Source: Spirochaetota bacterium
GTDB lineage: Bacteria; Spirochaetota; Spirochaetia; Treponematales; UBA12059
NCBI GenBank assembly: GCA_022703505.1
Contig: JAKLDN010000003.1
Span: 457,226 to 521,225 of the forward strand
Reading direction: 5' to 3'
DNA: 64,000 bases
Position numbers and translations under genes: made by a program
Part shown: positions 48,740-56,239 of the stretch, piece after piece
How the letters are laid out: every line of letters begins with the position of its first letter
How positions within the stretch are numbered: the stretch's first letter is position 1
Notes under the pieces: generated by a model
The model's input: the letters and a program-made list of their open reading frames with translations, nothing else
Told to the model about the DNA's origin: nothing
Databases searched by the model: none

Positions 48740-49716
48740 AAAAGTTCATCACCCTGCTTGTGGTCCTGGTCCTCCTCGCCATAGTCCTGGTGGCTGCCGG
48801 TCCGTTCTACGTGGTCAACGAGGGTGAGCAGGCCGTGGTCGTGCGCTTCGGCCAGATCGTCTCGATCGAACGGGATGCGGGCCTGAAGTTCAAGACCCCC
48901 TTCCTGGACAACATCGTCATCTATCCGAAGAAGATCCTGGCCTGGGACGGGGAGCCCCAGCGGATCCCCACCCTGGAGAAACAGTTCATCTGGGTGGACA
49001 CCACCGCCCGGTGGAGGATTTCCGACCCCGCCAAGTTCTACGCCTCCGTATCCTCCATCGACGGCGCCTACGGCCGTATGGACAACGTCATCGATTCCGC
49101 GGTCCGTACCGTAATCACCCAGAACTACCTGCGCGAGGCGGTCCGCAATTCCAACGCCATCCAGCAGACCCGGAGTTCCGAGAGCTTCGAGACCGGGGAC
49201 GCCGCCGGCTCGGAAGCCCTGGGCCAGCTGACCCAGGTGGAGGTCTCCCACGAGTCCATAGCGAAGGGCCGCCGGGCCCTGGCCCAGGAGATGCTGGCCC
49301 TGTCCCGGGAGCTCACTCCCGAGTACGGTATGGAGATCCTGGACGTCCAGGTCCGGCAGATCAAGTACTCAGACGAGCTGACCGAAAGCGTGTACAACCG
49401 CATGATCAGCGAGCGCAACCAGATCGCCCAGGCCTTCCGGAGCTTCGGGGAGGGCAAGAAGGCGGAATGGCTGGGCAAGCTGGAAAACGAGAAGCGTTCC
49501 ATCCTGTCCGCGGCCTACACGGAGTCGGAGACCATCAAGGGAAGGGCCGACGCCGAGGCCACCCAGATCTACTCGGAGACCTACAGCCGGGATCCCGCAT
49601 TCTTCGCCTTCTGGCGGGCCCTGGAGTCCTACAAGCAGACCCTGCCCAAGTTCAACAAGACCCTGTCCACGGACATGGATTACTTCCGGTTCCTGTACGG
49701 GACCCGGGGGCGCTGA
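48736..49716 (+). CDS. hflC: Membrane protease modulator HflC (SPFH/band 7)
   Basis: 326 residues. N-terminal helix (~4-25), band 7 domain (VNEGEQAVVVRFGQIVSIER; DNVIDSAVRTVITQNYLREA), and the coiled segment ending in AFWRALESYKQTLPKFN, characteristic of HflC. It is coupled to hflK and ends the operon just before a strong hairpin. Confidence 0.93.
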   Translation: MKKFITLLVVLVLLAIVLVAAGPFYVVNEGEQAVVVRFGQIVSIERDAGLKFKTPFLDNIVIYPKKILAWDGEPQRIPTLEKQFIWVDTTARWRISDPAKFYASVSSIDGAYGRMDNVIDSAVRTVITQNYLREAVRNSNAIQQTRSSESFETGDAAGSEALGQLTQVEVSHESIAKGRRALAQEMLALSRELTPEYGMEILDVQVRQIKYSDELTESVYNRMISERNQIAQAFRSFGEGKKAEWLGKLENEKRSILSAAYTESETIKGRADAEATQIYSETYSRDPAFFAFWRALESYKQTLPKFNKTLSTDMDYFRFLYGTRGR

Positions 49717-49743
49717 GCCGGGGGACGATCCGGGTGTTTCCAA

Positions 49744-49778
49744 GGAAGGGGCGGTTCCGGCACGGAGCCGCCCCTTCC
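49744..49778 (+). terminator. Hairpin after hflC
   Basis: A 15-base stem (49744-49758 with 49764-49778, one G-T pair, 5-base loop) followed by CCTTCATTTG. Probable terminator of hflKC, with a modest T content. The rest of the 148-base gap holds the cyclase promoter. Confidence 0.65.
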
Positions 49779-49830
49779 CCTTCATTTGTCCATCCCGCAA
49801 GAATTTAAAGAGCTATTTCCTTTCGGACCC

Positions 49831-49858
49831 TTGACCGGACCGCGTCCGCATGTATAGT
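49831..49858 (+). promoter_or_regulatory. Promoter of the HAMP cyclase operon, leaderless geometry
   Basis: TTGACC (49831-49836), 16 bases, TATAGT (49853-49858), 6 bases, GTG at 49865. An ATG at 49850 lies inside the promoter and cannot be the start of a transcript made here. Confidence 0.7.
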
Positions 49859-49864
49859 GATATC

Positions 49865-51526
49865 GTGAGCATTCGCGTCAAGATCGTCCTGGTCGTCCTT
49901 CCCATCCTCCTCGTGGCCATCGTCCTGGCCGGTATGTCCTCCTACTTCGTGGCCGCCCGGGCCGTTACGCGGGTGGCCACCGAATTCCTGGACTTCAAGG
50001 CCTCGGAGCTGGAAAAGTACGCGGAAAGCCAGTGGAACCTCCTGGTGGAAAACGGGGTGGCGGACCGGCCGGACATGGTTGCCGCCGCCAAGGCCGGGGT
50101 CGAGTCCTTCGCGGTGTCCATCCTGCGGAGCCCCACGGAGCTGATCCTCGGCGTCGGGACGGACGGGGCCCTGACCTTCCGTACCTCCGCCGCGGAGTTC
50201 TCCCCGGAGGAGACCGCCCGGGCCGCGGAATTTCATACCCGGGGCGTACGAGGGTTCTTCACCCTCTCCGTGAACGGTACGGACCGGGTGGCCTCGGGCT
50301 TCCCCTTCGGTCCCTTCGGCTGGTACGTCCTGGTCACCGAGGACCGGGCCGCCTTCTACGGGGACGTGGAGACCATCACCCGTACCACCCTGGGCATCCT
50401 GGCCGCGTCCCTCCTCATCGCCGCGATCCTCCTCCTCCTCTTCGTGCGCTACCTCACAGGCCCCCTGACCGTGGTGGCCGGGGCTATGCGCAGGATCATC
50501 GACTCCGGGGACATGTCCGAGCGGGTGCCCGTGGAGTACAAGGACGAGATCGGCCAGCTTTCCCATACATTCAACATCATGCTGGAGGAGCTGGCCAAGG
50601 CCTACGAGAACATCAAGCGCTACGCCCTCTCCGCCAAGATCGCGGAGATCCGGGAACGAAAGACAAAGAACGTGTTCCAGCTCTACGTGCCCAAGCACGT
50701 CCTGGACGAGGTCCTGGGCAATCCCGAGCAGGCCCTGGTCGGCGACAACCGCGTCCTGCCCATCCTCTTCTCGGACATCCGGGGTTTCACGACGATCTCC
50801 GAGAGCATGCGGCCCGACGACCTGGTGAACTCCCTGAACCGCTACTTCGACGTCATGGTGGACATCATCGACGCCCGGGGCGGCTTCGTGGACAAGTACA
50901 TCGGGGACGCGATCATGGCCGTGTTCGGCGCCCCGGTCCGGCACGAGGACGACGCCCTGCGCGCCGTGCAGGCCGGCCTGGAGATGGTCGAAGCCCTCGA
51001 GGTGTTCAACGCGGAGCAGGTGGAACGCGGCAAGCCCCCCTTCAACACCGGGATCGGGATCAACTACGGGGTGGTCACGGTCGGGAACATCGGCTGCGAC
51101 AAGAAGATGAACTACACCGTGATCGGGGATTCCGTGAACCTGGCCTCCCGGCTGGAGGGACAGACCAAGACCTACCACCAGCCCATCCTGATCTCCGAGA
51201 GCGCCTGGATGAAGGTGAGGGACACCCTCCCCTGCCGCCAGATCGACAAGATCGCGGTCAAGGGAAAGACCATCGGAGTCCGGGTCTTCACCGCCCGGAA
51301 GGAGCTGTCCCCGGAGGAATCCCGGGCCTGGCCCCTGCACGAGAAGGGCTTCGAGCTCTACTACGGCCGCAGGTTCGAGGAGGCGGCCCGGACCTTCCGG
51401 GAAGTCACCTCCCTCCTCGGATCCGACGACTACGCCTCCACGTTCATGGCCGAACGCTGCGAGGCGTACGCCAAGTCGCCCCCTCCCTCGAACTGGGACG
51501 GCACAGAGGTCCTGCACGAAAAATGA
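49865..51526 (+). CDS. HAMP-domain class III adenylate cyclase
   Basis: 553 residues from GTG 49865 (MSIRVKIVLVVLPILL). Two membrane helices (~6-27 and ~175-198) flank a ~145-residue periplasmic sensor. A HAMP domain follows (~198-250, RYLTGPLTVVAGAMRRIID), then the cyclase domain with LFSDIRGFTTISE, VDKYIGDAIMAVFG and IGDSVNLASRLE, all catalytic residues present. A C-terminal ~60-residue TPR-like tail closes it. It should make cAMP under control of an external signal. Four envelope-protein genes follow, each overlapping the previous one, so the sensor and surface proteins form one operon. Confidence 0.9.
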   Translation: MSIRVKIVLVVLPILLVAIVLAGMSSYFVAARAVTRVATEFLDFKASELEKYAESQWNLLVENGVADRPDMVAAAKAGVESFAVSILRSPTELILGVGTDGALTFRTSAAEFSPEETARAAEFHTRGVRGFFTLSVNGTDRVASGFPFGPFGWYVLVTEDRAAFYGDVETITRTTLGILAASLLIAAILLLLFVRYLTGPLTVVAGAMRRIIDSGDMSERVPVEYKDEIGQLSHTFNIMLEELAKAYENIKRYALSAKIAEIRERKTKNVFQLYVPKHVLDEVLGNPEQALVGDNRVLPILFSDIRGFTTISESMRPDDLVNSLNRYFDVMVDIIDARGGFVDKYIGDAIMAVFGAPVRHEDDALRAVQAGLEMVEALEVFNAEQVERGKPPFNTGIGINYGVVTVGNIGCDKKMNYTVIGDSVNLASRLEGQTKTYHQPILISESAWMKVRDTLPCRQIDKIAVKGKTIGVRVFTARKELSPEESRAWPLHEKGFELYYGRRFEEAARTFREVTSLLGSDDYASTFMAERCEAYAKSPPPSNWDGTEVLHEK

Positions 51527-52749
51527 ACAGACCCGGGCGCTTCCCCTTCCATCCCGCGCTCCTTCTCGCCGCGCTCTCCGTCCTCACCCCGAGGCTCGAG
51601 GCCCAGGACGCTGCGTCCTCCGGTGACTTGCGCCCGGTCGCCGCGGTCACTTCGGTCTGGACCAGCCCGGAAGCCGAGCCCTTCGCCGCCCCCCTGGCCT
51701 CCGCCCTCCTCCGGGAACTGTCCGGGGCGGGCTTCAAGACCGAGGCCCATTCCGGAGCCCTGAACGGCACGGCCTCCGACTCGGCCCTGGCCGCGGGGCT
51801 TTCGTCCTCCGTCAAGGCCCGCTGGGCCGCGGTCGCCCGCTGCGAGATGGACGGCCGCCGCCTGGTCTGGCGCGCCTCGGTCTACGACGCCCTGGACGGG
51901 GCCCTAATCGCCTCGGACGCCCAGGGGGCCTTCCCGGGCCTCTCCGCCCTTCCCCTCCTGGACCAGTCCGCCTCCGCGGTGGCCCGGGAGGCCTGGGCCC
52001 AGCGCGCCCGGGTCATCCCCGGGGAGCCCCTGGAATACCGCCTCCGATTTACCTCCCGGAACGAGGGCGCCCGAGTGGCCTTCGGCACCGGGGAGGGCGC
52101 CCGGGAGGCGGGGATCATCGAGAACGGGGAGCTCCTGGCCCCCTTCACGGCCTTCCGGGCGGGGGATCCCGTGGTGGTCACCGTCAGCGGGGAAGGCTGG
52201 TGGCCCCGGGTCTCCGTGTTTCGCCCGGGACCGGAGGACGAGATCCTGGAACTCCCGAGGCTCATGCCCCGGGCCGACCGCATGGTCTCCCTCGGCATCT
52301 CCACCACGCGCCTCCTGGGGGCCCAGGCGGAATATCGCCATTTCCTGTCCGATGACGCCCTCTTCCTCCGGGCCGCGGACTCCCTCTGGCTCCAGTACAC
52401 CTTCACCCCCGGTTCCGTTCCGGTCCTGCACAACGAGGTACGCCTGGGAGCCGGCACCTACCTCTTCCTGCCCCGGGACTCCCGGTTCCGGATGGCCGTG
52501 ATGACCGGGGTTTCCGGCATCCTCACCCTCGCCTTCCCGGGAGACTTGGCGGACAAGTTCTACTTCGACGCCACCTTCGACGCCTTCTCCCTGTCCCTGG
52601 AATGGCACACCTCCGGGACCTGGATGTTCTTCCTGGAGCAGCGGTATCCCTACTCCCTGGGCCTGGCTTCCGGCCTCCTGACCCGGGGCTGGGCCCAGAG
52701 CGACGGCCCTCCCATGATCCTGACCGCGGGGGTGATGAAAAGATGGTAG
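51523..52749 (+). CDS. Exported outer-membrane-type protein, first of two
   Basis: 408 residues, ATGA overlap with the cyclase. Signal peptide (~1-28, cleavage near LEAQDA). Residues ~35-175 form an alpha/beta region (VAAVTSVWTSPEAEPFAAPL). Then a PEGA-like beta part (~180-255) and a C-terminal half (~260-408) of alternating hydrophobic strands (FYFDATFDAFSLSLEWHTSG, WMFFLEQRYPYSLGLASG) ending in a Trp, which suggests a small beta barrel. Family not recognised; the plan is shared with the protein at 53792. Confidence 0.65.
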   Translation: MNRPGRFPFHPALLLAALSVLTPRLEAQDAASSGDLRPVAAVTSVWTSPEAEPFAAPLASALLRELSGAGFKTEAHSGALNGTASDSALAAGLSSSVKARWAAVARCEMDGRRLVWRASVYDALDGALIASDAQGAFPGLSALPLLDQSASAVAREAWAQRARVIPGEPLEYRLRFTSRNEGARVAFGTGEGAREAGIIENGELLAPFTAFRAGDPVVVTVSGEGWWPRVSVFRPGPEDEILELPRLMPRADRMVSLGISTTRLLGAQAEYRHFLSDDALFLRAADSLWLQYTFTPGSVPVLHNEVRLGAGTYLFLPRDSRFRMAVMTGVSGILTLAFPGDLADKFYFDATFDAFSLSLEWHTSGTWMFFLEQRYPYSLGLASGLLTRGWAQSDGPPMILTAGVMKRW

Positions 52750-53795
52750 CCGCACCCCTCCGCCGCCGGGCCTGCGCCGCGGCGCTCGCCCTCTTCTGCG
52801 CGGGCTTTTTGTCCACCTGCGACTTCCTGACCGCGGATATTTTCCCGTCGTGGTTTTCCTACGTGGAGGCGAGGTATGATCTGCGGTCTGCCGTCTCCGC
52901 TTTTACGCCCGCGCTAGCTTCCTCCGATTTTTTCGTAGTTGAATATCTGGAAACCTATTCCGGCAACCGCGTTGTCGCAATACTTATAATGGGAACAACA
53001 AACAAGCGGCTATTATTGTTGCACCCGGACACCTTGGAACGCTTGACCTTCATCGACAATCCCGAGTTTTCCCCCTTCCTCGCCGCCGCGTCGGTAGGGA
53101 ACGAGATTGTCAGTGGCAAAGTAGCCGTCAATTTGTCTACTCTATCGCCCACTGGTACAGGACCGACTGTTGGCCTCAACGGATCGAAACAAGGAATCAT
53201 GCGCACCGGCCCAGGAGGGGATCAGTTTTTGATTTGTTTCGTCGAAAATGTCGGACCGGTTTACGAAATCCAGCGATACAAGTACTCATCTCTATGGGCA
53301 CCTTCAGGTTCCGATATTGGCACAACCTGGGCCCTTCCTTATCCATCCTCGCCTTGGCAGATGATCGATAGCGAGACAAGCGAGTCAGGGATCGGTGCGA
53401 TGTTCCTGCTGAATCACGCCACCGAAGCAGAACAGTCCGCTTATCTTTCATATTTCCCATCCACATTCACAATCAATACCGGGACCTTGGATTTCTTAAA
53501 TGATCCGGCGGCTCAGGTCACCGGCCCCTTCCGGGTGGACGACGGCCGCGCATGGATCACCTACGACGGCCCCGTGGCTTACCACCGGGGCGACAAAGGC
53601 CCGGATCGTCTGGTCCGCTATAAGATGGGAAGCGGCAGCGCATCGCCGTATACACCGGCTACAGAACTCGACTCCATCCCCTTCGACGACAACGATGAGC
53701 TCCGGGTCCTTTCCTTCGACGCCTCAGGCACCTGGTGGTTCGCCTACGACCGGAGGACCGGATACCTCTACAAGCTGAGGACCTGGTGGAAATGA
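52743..53795 (+). CDS. Putative lipoprotein with a low-GC central segment, first of two
   Basis: 350 residues; ATG 52743 overlaps the previous gene by 7 bases. Signal (RRRACAAALALFCAGFLSTC) with a relaxed lipobox LSTC. The mature part has many beta strands, with Trp/Gly/Asp turns resembling a propeller (FDASGTWWFAYDRRTGYLYK at the end). GC content falls from ~52880 to ~53480 and recovers in the last ~300 bases. Function unknown. Genetic coupling to the barrel-like protein upstream suggests they act together on the surface. Confidence 0.68.
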   Translation: MVAAPLRRRACAAALALFCAGFLSTCDFLTADIFPSWFSYVEARYDLRSAVSAFTPALASSDFFVVEYLETYSGNRVVAILIMGTTNKRLLLLHPDTLERLTFIDNPEFSPFLAAASVGNEIVSGKVAVNLSTLSPTGTGPTVGLNGSKQGIMRTGPGGDQFLICFVENVGPVYEIQRYKYSSLWAPSGSDIGTTWALPYPSSPWQMIDSETSESGIGAMFLLNHATEAEQSAYLSYFPSTFTINTGTLDFLNDPAAQVTGPFRVDDGRAWITYDGPVAYHRGDKGPDRLVRYKMGSGSASPYTPATELDSIPFDDNDELRVLSFDASGTWWFAYDRRTGYLYKLRTWWK

Positions 53796-54976
53796 AAAAA
53801 GATCGGTTCCTCCGGGCGGCCGCGGCCGCGGCGATCCTCGTGCTTTCCGCGGTACCCGCCCTGGGCGATGAGGAGGGAATCCGGATCCTTGTCCGTTCCG
53901 CGGGCGCGGTCGGCGACGCCTGGTCAGCCTCCCTGGTCTCCGCCCTGGCCGGATCCGCCCTCCTGGACTCGGTGATCCCCTGTCCTCCCGGCCGGGATCC
54001 CGCGGAGCTGGCGGCCCGGCTCTCCTGCGCCCTGGCCGTGGACGTGGAGTCCGAAGCCCCCGCCGGGAAGGATGCTGCTTCCCGCTGGAGGATCCTCGAT
54101 CCCCTGACGTATGAGGCCCTGGCCTCGGGGACGATCACGGGCCCTTCCCCCACCGCCCGGGAACTGGCGGAATACTGGTGGATCCCCCTGGTGGAGGCCG
54201 CGGAAGCCGCCCTCCCCAAGGTCAAGAAGACCCTGGTTCGGGTGAGCGCCGCACCGGGCACGACCGTAACGGGTCTCTCGGAGGAGCCCATGGTCATCCC
54301 GGAGGAGGGTTTCCTGGACCTGCCCCTACGGGTTCCGGTCACCCGGCCATGGCGGGCCGTCTCCAAGGGCGCCTATCCCGAGTCCGGGTACTTCGCGGCC
54401 CTGGAGCAGGGGCAGAACCTGGAGATCCCCCGTCGGCCCCTCCGGCTATGGACCGTGGAGGCCGGGCTTACCATGCTGTCCTTCCCGGAAATCTGGGCCC
54501 ACAGGAACTTCGGGGAGGATGTATATTTCATCCGCTTCGGCATGGCCCAGTACCTCTTCGGCCTCTACCTTGTCGACGAGGAGTATGGCGAGGAGACCCC
54601 GCCGGCCATTCTCTCCCTCCCCCTGGTGATGCCCGGAGCCGGGTTCGGCATGTACTTCCTCCCGAGCGACGCCTATGTCCGCCCCTACGGGTACGCCTCC
54701 GCCTTCGCCCGGATACTGCTCCTGAGCGGCGCCTTCGGCTTCGATACCGTGGCACCGATCGGCACGAACGCCTACCTGGGGGCCGAGTGGAGGGCCTTCC
54801 CCCGGACCGCGGTGTTCTTCGAAATCGGCGCGGCCTTCTACCCCTTCTGCGACGGCTTTTTGATGGCCGCCTCCCGGGGAGGCCAGGGCAACGACGGCCC
54901 CTACATCAACCTCTTCGGGTCGCGGTGGTTCTTCGAGGCGCCGATGATCCGTTTCGGGACGAGGTTCACGCTATGA
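53792..54976 (+). CDS. Exported outer-membrane-type protein, second of two
   Basis: 394 residues from ATG 53792 (ATGA overlap); starts MKKDRFLRAAAAAAILVLS with signal cleavage near ALGDEE. An alpha/beta region (~30-140) is followed by a PEGA-like part (~145-215) and a C-terminal half of alternating strands ending FGTRFTL, a terminal aromatic/Leu pattern like outer-membrane barrels (PMIRFGTRFTL). The same three-part plan as the protein at 51523, but sequence identity looks low. Confidence 0.65.
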   Translation: MKKDRFLRAAAAAAILVLSAVPALGDEEGIRILVRSAGAVGDAWSASLVSALAGSALLDSVIPCPPGRDPAELAARLSCALAVDVESEAPAGKDAASRWRILDPLTYEALASGTITGPSPTARELAEYWWIPLVEAAEAALPKVKKTLVRVSAAPGTTVTGLSEEPMVIPEEGFLDLPLRVPVTRPWRAVSKGAYPESGYFAALEQGQNLEIPRRPLRLWTVEAGLTMLSFPEIWAHRNFGEDVYFIRFGMAQYLFGLYLVDEEYGEETPPAILSLPLVMPGAGFGMYFLPSDAYVRPYGYASAFARILLLSGAFGFDTVAPIGTNAYLGAEWRAFPRTAVFFEIGAAFYPFCDGFLMAASRGGQGNDGPYINLFGSRWFFEAPMIRFGTRFTL

Positions 54977-56100
54977 ACAACCGGTGCCTCCGTTTTAGGG
55001 TATCCTGGGGATCCACCGCCCGGACTTCCGTCGCCTCGAGGCTCGGCTGCGCCGCCCTGGCCGCCGCAGCCCTCGCCCTGGCCTCCTGCTGGCATCCCGC
55101 CTTCGACCCGGCGATTTCCGGCTCCGAGGCGGTGATCCGAAAGCTGGGGGCGCCGATCCTTTGGTTCTCGGTTGAGGACGTGAGAGCCGAAGAGAGTGAC
55201 GAGTTGTTTTTCCTTCCAAATGCGGTGTATCCGCCGACCGTTGGACTTCTCCTCCATTTTGAAGCCCAACGGATCATTCTTAGCGCAATTGAGTTTAATT
55301 CGATTACCCATACGGGCTTATATAGTTCGAACAGCCGCGAGTTTCCCCGAGGTCTGGGTGAACAGTTCACTGTTCTACCTGCTCCGGCCGGCGGATCGGA
55401 TGCATTCTTCGTTACGGGCATTCTGGAAGGTAGATATGTGCATTCCATGGCTAGCCCTCTGGACACGAGTGATACGAATCTTGAGATTGTCAATCTGCCT
55501 TCCCTTCCCGGCGCTGCCTGGCCACCAACGTTCGGGATTGGTACTGTCGCGAAACCCCTAGATACGATGGCCCGGCTTACCTGGATTGGATATGAATCCG
55601 GTACTTTACTGAGATTCTATACGGATCTCTGGAATGGCGGATCCGCGCCCGGACTCGGTCCGGTGAGCGACATCCAGCTTCCGGATGAAGAATTGATCAG
55701 TATTCCCGGCAAGGCGGTGGAATTGGAATCCGGGCATATATTTCTTTCCTGCGGCCTTATCGACGGTTCCCGTGCGATCTACCGCTGGAACGGTTCTTCG
55801 GACCCTGCTCCAATCCGCTTCTCTGAGATCCATGGTCCGCTCACAGGCGCCCTTTCGGATTCCAGGCTCCTCGCGGAGAAGGACGGAGTCCTGACGGTCC
55901 TCGATAACAACCTCAAGCGCCTCTTCTCCTTCCCCTCTGGCAGGCTCCGCTTCGTCCATGAACGCTGGGATGGTACTCGGATGATTTCCGTCTTTAGCCG
56001 GGCTGTCTTCGTTCGAACCGAAAGTGGCGACGACATCGGCCGACTCAAGGTCGAGGTGTACGAGATCCCCACCGCGGATTTGCACAAGCTGGCGGACTAG
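54973..56100 (+). CDS. Putative lipoprotein with a low-GC central segment, second of two
   Basis: 375 residues; the ATG overlaps the preceding stop (ATGA). The signal ends in ALASC (lipobox, Cys ~39). The mature part is beta-rich with repeated turns (LAEKDGVLTVLDNNLKRLFS). The bases from ~55190 to ~55800 are much poorer in GC than both ends of the gene, paralleling the lipoprotein at 52743. The stop codon is formed by the CTAG that borders the MITE-like insert. Function unknown. Confidence 0.68.
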   Translation: MNNRCLRFRVSWGSTARTSVASRLGCAALAAAALALASCWHPAFDPAISGSEAVIRKLGAPILWFSVEDVRAEESDELFFLPNAVYPPTVGLLLHFEAQRIILSAIEFNSITHTGLYSSNSREFPRGLGEQFTVLPAPAGGSDAFFVTGILEGRYVHSMASPLDTSDTNLEIVNLPSLPGAAWPPTFGIGTVAKPLDTMARLTWIGYESGTLLRFYTDLWNGGSAPGLGPVSDIQLPDEELISIPGKAVELESGHIFLSCGLIDGSRAIYRWNGSSDPAPIRFSEIHGPLTGALSDSRLLAEKDGVLTVLDNNLKRLFSFPSGRLRFVHERWDGTRMISVFSRAVFVRTESGDDIGRLKVEVYEIPTADLHKLAD

Positions 56101-56239
56101 GAGCCTGTCGGACTTGTGAATTTTTAGCGCCGATAGGTGCTAAAAATTCACGATTATCCGGCTCCTTTGGAGTCTGCAAAGTAGAAAAATTGCATTTTTG
56201 CGTTTTTCTATTATTAAAGTAGGCAAGCGCGACAAACTC
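56101..56239. mobile_element. MITE-like element with CTAG target duplication
   Basis: 139 bases flanked by CTAG on both sides (56097-56100 and 56240-56243). The ends are imperfect inverted repeats: GAGCCTGTCGGAC on the left, GAGTTTGTCGCGC read inward from the right. The inside is AT-rich with a perfect 13-bp hairpin (56116-56128 with 56139-56151) and a second stem (TAGAAAAA / TTTTTCTA). CTAG duplications are typical of some IS5-family elements (YTAR targets). There is no ORF, so it would be non-autonomous. It may also end transcription of both convergent genes. Confidence 0.65.

Noticed and set aside
49850..49864. ATG 49850 as start of the HAMP cyclase
   Set aside because: It lies between the -35 and -10 of the promoter; GTG 49865 is at the predicted transcription start.
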